A DNA stretch of 64,000 nt from Comamonas testosteroni (GTDB lineage: Bacteria > Pseudomonadota > Gammaproteobacteria > Burkholderiales > Burkholderiaceae_C). Location of the stretch: positions 2,638,501 through 2,702,500 of the forward strand of contig NZ_CP129672.1 in assembly GCF_030505195.1 (NCBI RefSeq). The letters run 5' to 3'. Below are positions 18,033-26,627 of this stretch, one piece after another (the first letter of the stretch is position 1; each line of letters begins with the position of its first letter). A program made the translations under genes and the position numbers. The notes under the pieces were generated by a model. The model saw only the letters and a program-made list of their open reading frames with translations. It had not been told where the DNA came from and did not search any database.

Positions 18033-18242
18033 GGCTTGTCGTCCTTTGCTGTTGTCGTGAGAGATGAGCCCAGCATGCCGGCAAACCGGTGCGGACGCCA
18101 TTTGCCAATCCCGAGGGCGGACTTCGTCAGCGTGAAAGTCGCTGTTGCGCACCACGGGTTGTCACGCCCTTAGGCAGCGCTGAAGACATGCTTTCAAAAA
18201 CGCGGATTGCCTGCCGGCGGCGCTGCCTCGACCATGGCAGCC

Positions 18243-19217
18243 ATGACAGAACCGCAACCTGCAATCATCGATGACGCCAAGCTGGCACAGCTTCAGGCTT
18301 GGCAGAGCAAAAGCGAAGCCGCGCTCGACATCATCACCGCCGCCCCGCTGCGTGCCCTCTCGGCAACGCTGGACCGTGACGACCCCGTGCCAGAAGACGG
18401 CTCAGCCGTGCCTGCGCTGTGGCACTGGCTATATTTCCTGCCGCATGCGCGCCAGAGCGAGATCGGTCCCGACGGGCATGCGAGGCGCGGCGGCTTTCTG
18501 CCGCCAGTGCCGCTGCCGCGCCGCATGTGGGCCGGCGGACGGCTGCGCTGGGAAGCGGGGAATCCGCTGCGCGTGGGGCAGCAGGTGCAGCGCGTCTCCA
18601 CCATCCGCAGCGTGCAGCACAAGACAGGACGCTCGGGCGAGCTGCTGTTCGTGCTGGTGGAGCATCGTTTCTCGAACCAGGACGGTTTGGCGTTGGTCGA
18701 GGAGCATGACATCGTCTACCGCGCGGCTGAACGGCCCCCCACGCTCGGCACTGGCGTGTCCTCGCTGCCCCCCGAGGGGGCCCTCGCGGCTAGGGGCGGC
18801 CCGTCGCCGCTCAAGCCCGGCGATCCCGCGCCCACGCCGCAGAAGCCACCGCTGGACGGCCAGCAAACCTGGTCTCGCACCATCGTTCCCGACGACGTGC
18901 TGCTGTTCCGCTACTCGGCCCTGACCTTCAACGGCCACCGCATCCACTACGACCGCCAGTATGTGACCCAGGTCGAGGGCTACCCGGGTCTGATCGTGCA
19001 TGGTCCGCTGATCGCCACGCTGCTGCTCGATCTGCTGCGCCGCCAGCTGCAGGACGCCAGGGTGGTCGCGTTCGACTTCAAGGCCTTGCGGCCGACCTTC
19101 GACCTTCACCCTTTCAGCGTGCACGGCAAGCTGCACGAGGACGGCAGGACCATCGACCTGTGGGCGCAGGACCATGAAGGGCTTCTGACCATGCAGGCCA
19201 CGGCCACCGTGGCTTGA
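18243..19217 (+). CDS. FAS1-type MaoC/HTD2-like hydratase (mesaconyl-C4-CoA hydratase family)
   Basis: A 324-residue double-hotdog protein. The N-terminal FAS1-like domain includes VPALWHWLYFLPHARQSEIG and GFLPPVPLPRRMWAGGRLRW. The C-terminal domain has LFRYSALTFNGHRIHYDRQY and YPGLIVHGPLIATLLLDLLR, as in mitochondrial HTD2 and mesaconyl-C4-CoA hydratases. It should add or remove water on an unsaturated acyl-CoA. The linker between domains, about 178-205, contains repeat-like DNA. ATG 18243 is preferred; ATG 18234 and an earlier one at 18207 are possible. First gene of a seven-gene plus-strand operon. Confidence 0.85.
   Translation: MTEPQPAIIDDAKLAQLQAWQSKSEAALDIITAAPLRALSATLDRDDPVPEDGSAVPALWHWLYFLPHARQSEIGPDGHARRGGFLPPVPLPRRMWAGGRLRWEAGNPLRVGQQVQRVSTIRSVQHKTGRSGELLFVLVEHRFSNQDGLALVEEHDIVYRAAERPPTLGTGVSSLPPEGALAARGGPSPLKPGDPAPTPQKPPLDGQQTWSRTIVPDDVLLFRYSALTFNGHRIHYDRQYVTQVEGYPGLIVHGPLIATLLLDLLRRQLQDARVVAFDFKALRPTFDLHPFSVHGKLHEDGRTIDLWAQDHEGLLTMQATATVA
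18764..18812 (+). repeat. Repeat-like GC-rich segment inside a coding region
   Basis: CTGCCCCCCGAGGGGGCCCT followed by a GGGGCGGCCC tract resembles intergenic GC-rich repeats of this family and shares GGGGCGGCCC with the 3'-end repeats. It is read in frame as LPPEGALAARGGPSPL between the two hotdog domains. Confidence 0.5.
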
Positions 19218-19278
19218 AGACTGAAACCCATCGCTGAGAGCGCTTGCTGGACAAGCGTTTGTCGCCAAAAGGCTTGAA

Positions 19279-20448
19279 ATGATTGAACACACCAGCTCCA
19301 ATAACCACCACGAGATCCGCGACGCCATCCGTGCGCTGTGCGCCGAGTTTCCCGACGAGTATTTCCGCAAGATCGACGAGCAGCGCACCTACCCCGAAGC
19401 CTTCGTCAACGCGCTCACGCACGCAGGCTGGCTGGCCGCGCTGATTCCGCAGGAGTACGGCGGCAGCGGCCTGGGCCTGACCGAGGCCAGCGTGATCATG
19501 GAGGAGATCAACCGCTGCGGCGGCAACTCGGGCGCCTGCCACGGCCAGATGTACAACATGGGCACGCTGCTGCGCCATGGCTCGCAGGCGCAGAAGGAGA
19601 AATACCTGCCGCGCATCGCCTCGGGCGAATGGCGGCTGCAGTCCATGGGGGTCACGGAGCCCACCACGGGCACGGACACCACCAAGATCAAGACCAGCGC
19701 CGTGAAGAAGGACGGGCGCTATGTGATCAATGGCCAGAAGGTCTGGATCAGCCGCATCCAGCACAGCGACTTCATGATCCTGCTGGCGCGCACCACGCCG
19801 CTGGCCGAGGTGAAGAAAAAGAGCGAGGGCATGTCCATCTTCATGGTGGACCTGGCCGAGGCACAGAAGAGCGGCCTGACCGTGCGCCCCATCCCCAACA
19901 TGGTCAACCACGAGACCAACGAGCTGTTCTTCGAGAACCTGGAAATCCCCGAGGAGAACCTGATCGGCGAGGAAGGCAAGGGCTTCAAGTACATCCTCGA
20001 CGGCCTGAACGCCGAGCGCACGCTGATTGCGGCCGAGTGCATTGGCGACGGCTACTGGTTCCTGGACCGCGTGACCAACTATGTGCGCGACCGCAACGTG
20101 TTCGGCCGCCCCATCGGCCAGAACCAGGGCGTGCAGTTCCCGATCGCCGATGCTTTCATTGAGGTCGAGGCCGCCAATCTGATGCGCTGGAAGGCCTGCG
20201 AACTGTTCGACGCGAACCAGGCCATGGGCGCCCAGGCCAATATGGCCAAGTATCTTGCCGCCAAGGCCAGCTGGGAGGCGGCCAATGCCTGCATCCAGTT
20301 CCACGGAGGCTTCGGCTTTGCCTGCGAGTACGACGTGGAGCGCAAGTTCCGCGAGACCCGCCTTTATCAGGTGGCGCCGATCTCCACCAATCTGATCTAT
20401 TCCTATGTGGCCGAGCACATCCTCGGGCTGCCCCGTTCGTTTTGACAT
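19279..20448 (+). CDS. Acyl-CoA dehydrogenase with IVD-like catalytic Glu position
   Basis: A 388-residue acyl-CoA dehydrogenase. SMGVTEPTTGTDTTKIKTSA at about 122-141 and WISRIQ match the flavin region; FHGGFGFACEYDVER at 341-355 is the dimer-interface block. The usual catalytic Glu in the YEG motif is absent: the sequence is LYQVAPISTN, with Gln364. Instead Glu246 in GLNAERTLIA matches the position used by isovaleryl-CoA dehydrogenase. This points to a branched or dicarboxylic short-chain substrate. It follows the hydratase gene by about 60 bp and precedes a class III CoA-transferase gene. Repeat copy D follows the stop. Confidence 0.88.
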
Positions 20449-20453
20449 GAAGT

Positions 20454-20548
20454 ACCCCCTGAGTCGCTACGCGCCTTCCCCCAAAGGGGGACGACACCCT
20501 CGGGGCGGGGCGGCCCTTCCTCGGTGTCCCTGGCCTTGGGCCGCGCCA
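20454..20548 (+). repeat. 3'-end repeat, copy D
   Basis: Plus-strand sequence begins ACCCCCTGAGTCGCTACGCG and CCTTCCCCC, then AAAGGGGGACGACACCCTCG, GGGCGGGGCGGCCCTTCCTC, GGTGTCCCTGGCC. It lacks the CTCGCTTCGCGAG hairpin seen in longer copies. It begins about 6 bp after the acyl-CoA dehydrogenase stop. Confidence 0.85.
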
Positions 20549-20586
20549 GTTGCACAGGCGGCGCCAAAGTGCAATGGATTTTCAAG

Positions 20587-21795
20587 ATGAAAAAGCATAG
20601 TCTTCGACCCCTGGACGGCATCACCGTCGTCTCGCTGGAACATGCGGTGGCCGCACCGTTTTGCACGCGCCAGCTCGCCGATCTGGGCGCGCGCGTGATC
20701 AAGGTGGAGCGCCCCGGTGCGGGCGACTTTGCGCGCGGCTATGACCAGCGTGTGAACGGCCAGTCCTCGCACTTCACCTGGATCAACCGCAGCAAGCAAA
20801 GCCTGGCGCTCGATCTCAAGCGGCCCGACGCACTGGAGGCGCTGATGCAGCTGCTCGAAGGCGTCGATGTGCTGGTGCAGAACCTGGCACCGGGCGCGGC
20901 CGCGCGCATGGGACTGTCCTGGGAGGTGCTGAAGGCCCACAACCCCCAACTCATCGTCTGCGACATCAGCGGCTACGGCGCAGAAGGCCCCTACCGAGAC
21001 AAGAAGGCCTACGACCTGCTGATCCAGAGCGAGGCGGGGTTTCTCTCGGTCACGGGCACGCCCGATGTGCCCTCCAAGGCGGGCATCTCGGTGGCCGACA
21101 TCGCGGCCGGCATGTATGCGTACACCAACATCCTGTCGGCCCTGCTGCTGCGCGGGCGCACGGGCGAGGGCAGTCACATCGACGTGTCCATGCTGGAGGC
21201 GCTGGGCGAGTGGATGGGTTACCCCATGTACTACGCCTGGGACGGCGCGCCGCCGCCGCCGCGCACGGGTGCATCGCATGCCAGCATCTACCCCTATGGC
21301 CCCTTCGAGGCGGGCAAGGACGTGGGTGATGGCGGCACGGTGATGCTGGGCCTGCAGAACGAGCGCGAGTGGAAGACCTTCTGCGATCAGGTGCTGCTGC
21401 AGCCAGCGCTGGCCGGCGATGCGCGCTTTGACAGCAACGCGCGCCGCAACGCCAACCGCGAGGAGCTGCGAGCGCTGATCCAGGATGTGTTCAACGCGCT
21501 GGATGCGGCCCAGGTCGTGCAGCGGCTGGACGCGGCAGGTATCGCCAACGCCCGCGTCAACGACATGGCGGGCCTGTGGGCCCATCCGCAACTGGCCGCG
21601 CGTCAGCGCTGGTGCAGTGTGGACAGTCCGGCCGGGCCGGTGCAGGCCCTGCTGCCGCCTGGCGTCAACAGTGCCTTTGACTACCGCATGGAGGCGGTGC
21701 CCGCCGTAGGCGAGCACAGCGAGGTCATCCTGGCCGAGCTGGGCTGGTCGGCCGAGCGCATCCGTGCTCTGTATGCCGAAGAAGCAACTCTGTGA
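20587..21795 (+). CDS. Class III (CaiB/BaiF) CoA-transferase
   Basis: A 402-residue formyl-CoA-transferase-like enzyme. It begins LRPLDGITVVSLEHAVAAPF and has GARVIKVERPGAGDFARGYD, NRSKQSLALDLKRPD, VLVQNLAPGAAARMGL, CDISGYGAEGPY and KAYDLLIQSEAGFLSVTG. SHIDVSMLEALGEWMGYPMY follows. This subgroup resembles mesaconyl-CoA, succinyl-CoA:mesaconate and similar dicarboxylate transferases, which is inference from length and motif style. ATG 20587 starts just after repeat D. It would supply the CoA ester for the hydratase, dehydrogenase and lyase of the same operon. Confidence 0.88.
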   Translation: MKKHSLRPLDGITVVSLEHAVAAPFCTRQLADLGARVIKVERPGAGDFARGYDQRVNGQSSHFTWINRSKQSLALDLKRPDALEALMQLLEGVDVLVQNLAPGAAARMGLSWEVLKAHNPQLIVCDISGYGAEGPYRDKKAYDLLIQSEAGFLSVTGTPDVPSKAGISVADIAAGMYAYTNILSALLLRGRTGEGSHIDVSMLEALGEWMGYPMYYAWDGAPPPPRTGASHASIYPYGPFEAGKDVGDGGTVMLGLQNEREWKTFCDQVLLQPALAGDARFDSNARRNANREELRALIQDVFNALDAAQVVQRLDAAGIANARVNDMAGLWAHPQLAARQRWCSVDSPAGPVQALLPPGVNSAFDYRMEAVPAVGEHSEVILAELGWSAERIRALYAEEATL

Positions 21796-21829
21796 AAGCT
21801 GTGCGCACCGTATGCGCGGGAGTGATTCC

Positions 21830-23194
21830 ATGAAGAACGAGACCCAAGTGAGCATTCATCCGCTGGCCCGGTTCGCGGCCACGCTGTGCTGGGAGGACAT
21901 TCCGCAGGAGGTGCGGCGGCGCACCGAAGATCTTTGGGTGGACTGGTTCGGTTCGGTTATGGCAGGCCAGGGCGCGCGCCCCGTGCAGAGCATCACGCGC
22001 TTTGCGCTGTCCCAGGGACCGGCGCAGGGGCCCTGCGAGATCCTGGGCCGTGCCGACACCAGCTCGCCCATGATGGCGGCACTGGCCAATGCCGCGGCCT
22101 CGCATGTGGCAGAGCAGGACGATGTGCACAACGGCTCGGTCTTCCATCCCGCCGCCGTGGTCTTCCCGCCCGCGCTGGCCGTGGCCCAGAGCATTGGTGC
22201 CAGCGGCGTCGAGCTCATGGCCGCCTGTGTGGCCGGCTATGAGGTCGGCATCCGCGTGGGTGAGTTTCTGGGCCGCAGCCACTACCGCATCTTCCACACC
22301 ACGGCCACGGCAGGCACGCTGGCGGCAGCCGCCGCCGTGGGCCGGCTGCTGGGCCTCACGCCCGCGCAGATGCAGCATGCCTTTGGCTCGGCCGGAACGC
22401 AGTCGGCAGGGCTGTGGGAATTCCTGCGCACAGGCGCCGACAGCAAGCAGCTGCACACCGCGCATGCGGCCGCTGCGGGCCTGATGTCGGCCTACCTGGC
22501 CCGGGACGGCTTCACGGGCGCGCAGGACATCTTCACCGGGCCGCAGGGCCTGGCGGCAGGCATGTCCACGGACGCCGATCCCACGCGCCTCACGGATGGC
22601 ATCGGCACACGCTGGGCCACGGCCGAGACATCGTTCAAATGGCATGCCTCCTGCCGTCACACCCACCCTGCGGCCGATGCGCTGCTGCAGGTCATGCAGC
22701 AGCACGACCTCGCGCCCGCCGACCTGGCGCAGGTCACCTGCCATGTGCACCAGGGCGCCATCGATGTGCTGGGCCCCGTGGTCAGGCCGAGCACCGTGCA
22801 CCAGAGCAAGTTCTCCATGGGCACGGTGCTGGCGCTGGCGGCGCGTCACGGCCATGCGGGGCTGACGGAGTTCGATCGAGACTATCTGGCACAGGAAACC
22901 GTGGGGCTGCGCGACAAGGTGAGCATGGAGCTTGATGCCGAAGTCGACGCAGCCTATCCCCGGCGCTGGATAGGCAAGGTCAGCGTGCAGACCACGGATG
23001 GCCGTTTGCTCAAGGGCCGTGTCGACGAACCCAAGGGTGACCCCGGCAACACGCTGTCGCGCGAGGAGATCACGGCCAAGGCGCTGCGCCTGATCGCCTA
23101 TGGCGGAGCCCTGCAGGACGACCCCGCGCAGGCTGCTGTAGCGCGGCTGTGGCAGATCGCGCACTGGCCGCGCGTGCAGCGCCTGCTTGGCTGA
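21830..23194 (+). CDS. MmgE/PrpD-family protein
   Basis: A 454-residue member of the family that includes 2-methylcitrate dehydratase (PrpD), cis-aconitate decarboxylase and iminodisuccinate epimerase. It has WVDWFGSVMAGQ, HVAEQDDVHNGSVFHPAAVV, AGYEVGIRVGEFLG, FHTTATAGTLAAAAAVGRLL, FGSAGTQSAGLWEF and SFKWHASCRHTHPAADALL. The family acts on tri- and dicarboxylic acids. Its place beside a CoA-transferase and a CitE-type lyase suggests that it prepares a dicarboxylate, for example by dehydration or decarboxylation, before CoA activation. ATG 21830 gives the normal N-terminus. Confidence 0.88.
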   Translation: MKNETQVSIHPLARFAATLCWEDIPQEVRRRTEDLWVDWFGSVMAGQGARPVQSITRFALSQGPAQGPCEILGRADTSSPMMAALANAAASHVAEQDDVHNGSVFHPAAVVFPPALAVAQSIGASGVELMAACVAGYEVGIRVGEFLGRSHYRIFHTTATAGTLAAAAAVGRLLGLTPAQMQHAFGSAGTQSAGLWEFLRTGADSKQLHTAHAAAAGLMSAYLARDGFTGAQDIFTGPQGLAAGMSTDADPTRLTDGIGTRWATAETSFKWHASCRHTHPAADALLQVMQQHDLAPADLAQVTCHVHQGAIDVLGPVVRPSTVHQSKFSMGTVLALAARHGHAGLTEFDRDYLAQETVGLRDKVSMELDAEVDAAYPRRWIGKVSVQTTDGRLLKGRVDEPKGDPGNTLSREEITAKALRLIAYGGALQDDPAQAAVARLWQIAHWPRVQRLLG

Positions 23195-23285
23195 GTTTTC
23201 GCGCCGGCCCCGGCCGGCGGACCCACGGGAAAAGTGCCGTCACAGAGCGCCTCCCGCTTCCACCCAAGTGCACAGGAGACAAACC

Positions 23286-24293
23286 ATGCAAAGCACAAAC
23301 CCTTTCCGCCGCCGCCTTGTTCACGCAGCGACCGCCGCCTGCGCCCTTGCCGCCGGAGGGTCGAGCACCGGAGCCCTGGCCGCGGCCTGGCCCGAGAAGC
23401 CCGTCGTCCTCGTCGTGCCCTACAGCGCTGGTGGCCCCACCGATGTGGTGGCGCGCCTGCTGGCCATTCCCATGGGACAGGTGCTGGGCCAAAGCGTGCT
23501 GGTGGAAAACACCGTGGGCGCGGGCGGCACCATTGCGCCCAACCGCGTGGCCAAGGCCAAGGCGGACGGCTACACCATCCTCATCCACCACATGGGCATG
23601 GCCACGGCGCCCGCGCTGTACAAGAAGCTGCCCTATGACCCGCTCAAGGACTTCGAGTACATCGGCCAGGTGCTGGACGTGCCCATGACGCTGCTGTCGC
23701 GCAAGGACTTTCCGGCCAACAACTTTGCAGAGCTGCTGGACTACGTGAAGAAGAACCAGGAGAAGGTCTCGCTGGCCAATGCCGGCATTGGCGCCGTCTC
23801 CCAGCTGTGCGGCATGCTGTTCATGCACCAGGCGGGCGTCAAGCTCACCACCGTGCCCTACAAGGGGGCCGGTCCCGCCATGAACGACCTCATGGGCGGG
23901 CAGGTCGATCTGCTGTGCGACCAGACCACGCAGACCGTGCCCGTGATCAAGGACGGCCAGCGCGCCAAGGTCTTCGGCGTGACCACGCCTCAGCGTCTGT
24001 CGTCCCTGCCCAACATTCCCACGCTGGACGAGCAGGGCCTCAAAGGCTTCGACGTCAAGGTCTGGCACGGCATGTATGCGCCCAAGGGCACACCCAGGGA
24101 CGTGGTCATGGCCATCAACAAGGCGCTGAACGTGGCCATCAAGGACGAGAACGTCAAAAAGCGCATCGCCGAGCTCAGCTCCGACCTGGTTTCGCCTGAG
24201 AAGGCCACGCCCGAAGGCCTGCGCACCCACCTGCAGGCCGAGGTCGCGCGCTGGGACAAGGTCATCAAGGCGGCCGGCGTCTCGGCCGAATAA
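23286..24293 (+). CDS. Bug-family TTT solute-binding protein
   Basis: A 335-residue periplasmic binding protein. A signal sequence runs to about residue 33 (ALAAAW). Family blocks are VVLVVPYSAGGPTDVVARLL, VENTVGAGGTIAPNRVAKAK, NAGIGAVSQLCGMLFMHQAG, VPYKGAGPAMNDLMGGQVDL and NIPTLDEQGLKGF. AGGAGAC lies just upstream of the ATG. It lies inside the seven-gene operon and probably binds the carboxylate that the operon degrades. No membrane component is encoded nearby. Confidence 0.9.
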   Translation: MQSTNPFRRRLVHAATAACALAAGGSSTGALAAAWPEKPVVLVVPYSAGGPTDVVARLLAIPMGQVLGQSVLVENTVGAGGTIAPNRVAKAKADGYTILIHHMGMATAPALYKKLPYDPLKDFEYIGQVLDVPMTLLSRKDFPANNFAELLDYVKKNQEKVSLANAGIGAVSQLCGMLFMHQAGVKLTTVPYKGAGPAMNDLMGGQVDLLCDQTTQTVPVIKDGQRAKVFGVTTPQRLSSLPNIPTLDEQGLKGFDVKVWHGMYAPKGTPRDVVMAINKALNVAIKDENVKKRIAELSSDLVSPEKATPEGLRTHLQAEVARWDKVIKAAGVSAE

Positions 24294-24315
24294 GCAATCC
24301 CGCAAGGACATACGC

Positions 24316-25188
24316 ATGCACGATCTGGCGCGACAGGCCACCTCCTTTCTCTTCGTCCCCGCCACGCGCCCTGAGCGCCTGGGAAAGGCCCTGGACAGCG
24401 GTGCCGACATGGTCATCGCCGACTGGGAGGACGCCGTGGCCCCGGCCGACAAGGAGGGCGCGCGCCAGGCGCTGGCACAGGCCGTGGAAGCGCTGGAAGG
24501 CCCGGCCCGCGCACGCCTGCTGGTGCGCATCAACGCCGAAGGCTCGCCCTGGCATACCGAGGACCTGCGCGCGCTGGCGCAACTGGTGGAGCAGGGCGTG
24601 GCCGGTGCCGTGGTCTCCAAGGCCGAGCGTGCCCAGACCCTGCATGCAGTGGCGCAGGCTGCGGGGGCGCAGGCGGCCTTGCTGCCCCTCATCGAGAGCG
24701 TGGCCGGACTGGACGTGGCCGATGCTCTGGCCGCCGCGCCCCAGGTGGTGCGGCTGGCCTTCGGCCATCTGGACTTCCAGGTCGATGCGGGCATGGCCTG
24801 CGGCCAGGACGAAGAGGAGCTGCTGCCCATGCGCATGGCCCTGGTCCTGGCCTCGCGCCGCGCCGGCCTTGGCGCGGCCGTGGACGGCGTGACGGTGGAC
24901 ACGCGCAACCCCGAGCGGCTGGCCCGGGACGCGGCACGCGCGCGGCGCATGGGCTTTGGCGGCAAGCTGTGCATCCATCCGGCCCAGGTGCAGCCGCTGC
25001 ATGCCGTTTTCGACCCCGACCCCGCCGCCGTGGCCCACGCGCAGCGCCTGCGTCAGACACTGGCCGAGGCAGGCGGCGGGGTCTGCGTTCTGGACGGCCG
25101 CATGGTGGATGCGCCCGTGCTCCATTTGGCGCAGCAGACACTGGCCCGCCACGCCTGGGCCCAGCAGCGCATGCAGCGCACCACCTAG
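24316..25188 (+). CDS. CitE-like CoA-ester lyase (HpcH/HpaI family)
   Basis: A 290-residue TIM-barrel protein of the CitE/citramalyl-CoA and malyl-CoA lyase group. It has SFLFVPATRPERLGKALDSG, VIADWEDAVAPADKE, LLVRINAEGSPWHTEDL, LPLIESVAGLDVADAL (metal-ligand Glu), LAFGHLDFQVDAGM (metal-ligand Asp) and FGGKLCIHPAQVQPLH. Such enzymes cleave 3-hydroxy dicarboxyl-CoA esters, giving for example acetyl-CoA plus pyruvate or glyoxylate. In this operon it is a natural terminal step after the CoA-transferase and hydratase. RBS AAGGA precedes the ATG. Confidence 0.88.
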   Translation: MHDLARQATSFLFVPATRPERLGKALDSGADMVIADWEDAVAPADKEGARQALAQAVEALEGPARARLLVRINAEGSPWHTEDLRALAQLVEQGVAGAVVSKAERAQTLHAVAQAAGAQAALLPLIESVAGLDVADALAAAPQVVRLAFGHLDFQVDAGMACGQDEEELLPMRMALVLASRRAGLGAAVDGVTVDTRNPERLARDAARARRMGFGGKLCIHPAQVQPLHAVFDPDPAAVAHAQRLRQTLAEAGGGVCVLDGRMVDAPVLHLAQQTLARHAWAQQRMQRTT

Positions 25189-25258
25189 TCTTATCGGACG
25201 TTGCCGGGCTCCGCCGTCTGGTTCAGATTCAGGCTGCTTCATGAAACAGGGGAACGGC

Positions 25259-26116
25259 ATGAACCAGGCTTTGGTATGTGTGGTGACGGGGGCCAGCCGT
25301 GGCGTGGGCCGGGGGGTGGCGCTGGCGCTGGGTGCGTCGGGGGCAACCGTCTATGTGACGGGGCGCAGCGTGAAGGAGGGCGACTCGCCGCTGCCCGGCA
25401 CGGTGGGCAGGACGGCTGCCGATGTGACGGCTGCCGGCGGCCACGGCATTGCCGTGGCCTGTGACCATGGCGATGATGCCCAGGTGGCTGCACTGTTCGA
25501 GCGCGTGCGCCGCGAGCATGGCCGGCTCGACATTCTGGTTAACTGTGCGATTGCGATTCCCGATCCCCTGACCGTGCCTGGCCCGTTTTGGCAAAAGCCG
25601 CTGGAGATGACCGGGCTGCTCGATGTGGGTCTGCGCTCCACCTACGTGGCCAGCCATTGCGCGGCCGGCCTGCTGATCGTGGCGCGCGGCCTGGTGGTCA
25701 ATATCTCGTCAGCCGGCAGCCGCTGCTACATGCATGGGCCGGCGTATGGCGCGGGAAAGGCCGGCTCGGACAAGATGAGCTTCGACATGGCCCACGATTT
25801 CAAGCCTGCCGGCGTAAGCGTGGTTTCGCTCTGGCCCGGCCTGGTCAGGACCGAACGCTCCGAACGCGTCTGCGCGGTCGAACCCGACAAGTACGGCGAC
25901 AGCTTCGACAGCGCCGAAACGCCGCAATTCATAGGCCGGGTGGTGCTGGCCTTGCATGCCGATGCCGACTGCCTGGAAAAGCGCTCCGGGGGCGTGTTCT
26001 ATACGGCCGAACTGGCCAGCCAGTATGGCGTGCAGGACATCGATGGCGCGCAGCCGCCGTCACCGCGCGCCTACTTCGGCGCGCCACCGGAGTTCAGCCC
26101 GGTGGTGGTCGAATAA
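25259..26116 (+). CDS. Short-chain dehydrogenase/reductase (DHRS1-like)
   Basis: A 285-residue classical SDR. It begins VCVVTGASRGVGRGVALALG; the active site is NISSAGS then YGAGKAGSDKM (Tyr-x3-Lys). The usual NNAG is NCAI here, a less common variant. Overall layout, including GVSVVSLWPGLVRTE and a long C-terminal tail after residue 240, is close to the DHRS1 branch. AGGGG lies 6-8 bp before ATG 25259; ATG 25241 is an alternative six codons earlier. Last gene of the plus-strand operon; substrate unknown, probably a hydroxy- or keto-acyl intermediate. Confidence 0.85.
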   Translation: MNQALVCVVTGASRGVGRGVALALGASGATVYVTGRSVKEGDSPLPGTVGRTAADVTAAGGHGIAVACDHGDDAQVAALFERVRREHGRLDILVNCAIAIPDPLTVPGPFWQKPLEMTGLLDVGLRSTYVASHCAAGLLIVARGLVVNISSAGSRCYMHGPAYGAGKAGSDKMSFDMAHDFKPAGVSVVSLWPGLVRTERSERVCAVEPDKYGDSFDSAETPQFIGRVVLALHADADCLEKRSGGVFYTAELASQYGVQDIDGAQPPSPRAYFGAPPEFSPVVVE

Positions 26117-26198
26117 GCCGGTGCACTGACAGCACCCAGGAGCAGGGCCGCTGTGGCGACTACACTGCGGCCTTCCTTGTTTTTGCTTTGCCCGGTCC

Positions 26199-26627
26199 GT
26201 GTCTGCTTCTGTCTCATTTTCCCGCCGTTGCTGTCTGCATCTTTTCTTCTCGCTGTCTCTGGCTCTGGGCCTGTCGGCCTGTGCCACGATCACCCCCGAA
26301 CAAAGTCAGGATGAGCTGATCGAGCGCTTTTACGCGCTGGTTGCGGCCGGTGATTTCGACGCCTGCATTGCCCTGGTCTCGGCACGCAATATTTCCAGTG
26401 AGCAGCTGGCGAGTTTTGAGTACAAGCTGCGCCGCCTGCTGGCAGGTGCCAAGGGAATGATCGACTCCAAGGGCGGCCTGGCCAAGGTGGAGGTGGTGGA
26501 AAGAAAAATGTCCGAGGAGGAGCAGGTCCTCAAGCTCAGGGTGCTGGTCAGCTATCGCGATGGCAGCACCCGCCGCGAGCGCATCAATCTGGTCCAGGAA
26601 GAAGGTGTCTGGAAAGTGCGGCTGTGA
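26199..26627 (+). CDS. Small lipoprotein, DUF4878-like
   Basis: A 142-residue protein with a lipoprotein signal: basic start, FFSLSLALGLSAC lipobox with Cys at about 27. The mature part, ELIERFYALVAAGDFDACIA to RERINLVQEEGVWKVRL, has the NTF2-like pattern of DUF4878 proteins. It should be anchored in the outer or inner membrane facing the periplasm. Its stop overlaps the start of the next gene by one base (TGATG), so the two are coupled. Function unknown. Confidence 0.75.
   Translation: MSASVSFSRRCCLHLFFSLSLALGLSACATITPEQSQDELIERFYALVAAGDFDACIALVSARNISSEQLASFEYKLRRLLAGAKGMIDSKGGLAKVEVVERKMSEEEQVLKLRVLVSYRDGSTRRERINLVQEEGVWKVRL

Noticed and set aside
23070..24974. 634-codon open frame on the minus strand
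   Set aside because: It is antisense to the Bug-protein and CitE-type genes, is Arg/Ala/Ser-rich at its start, and has no domain.
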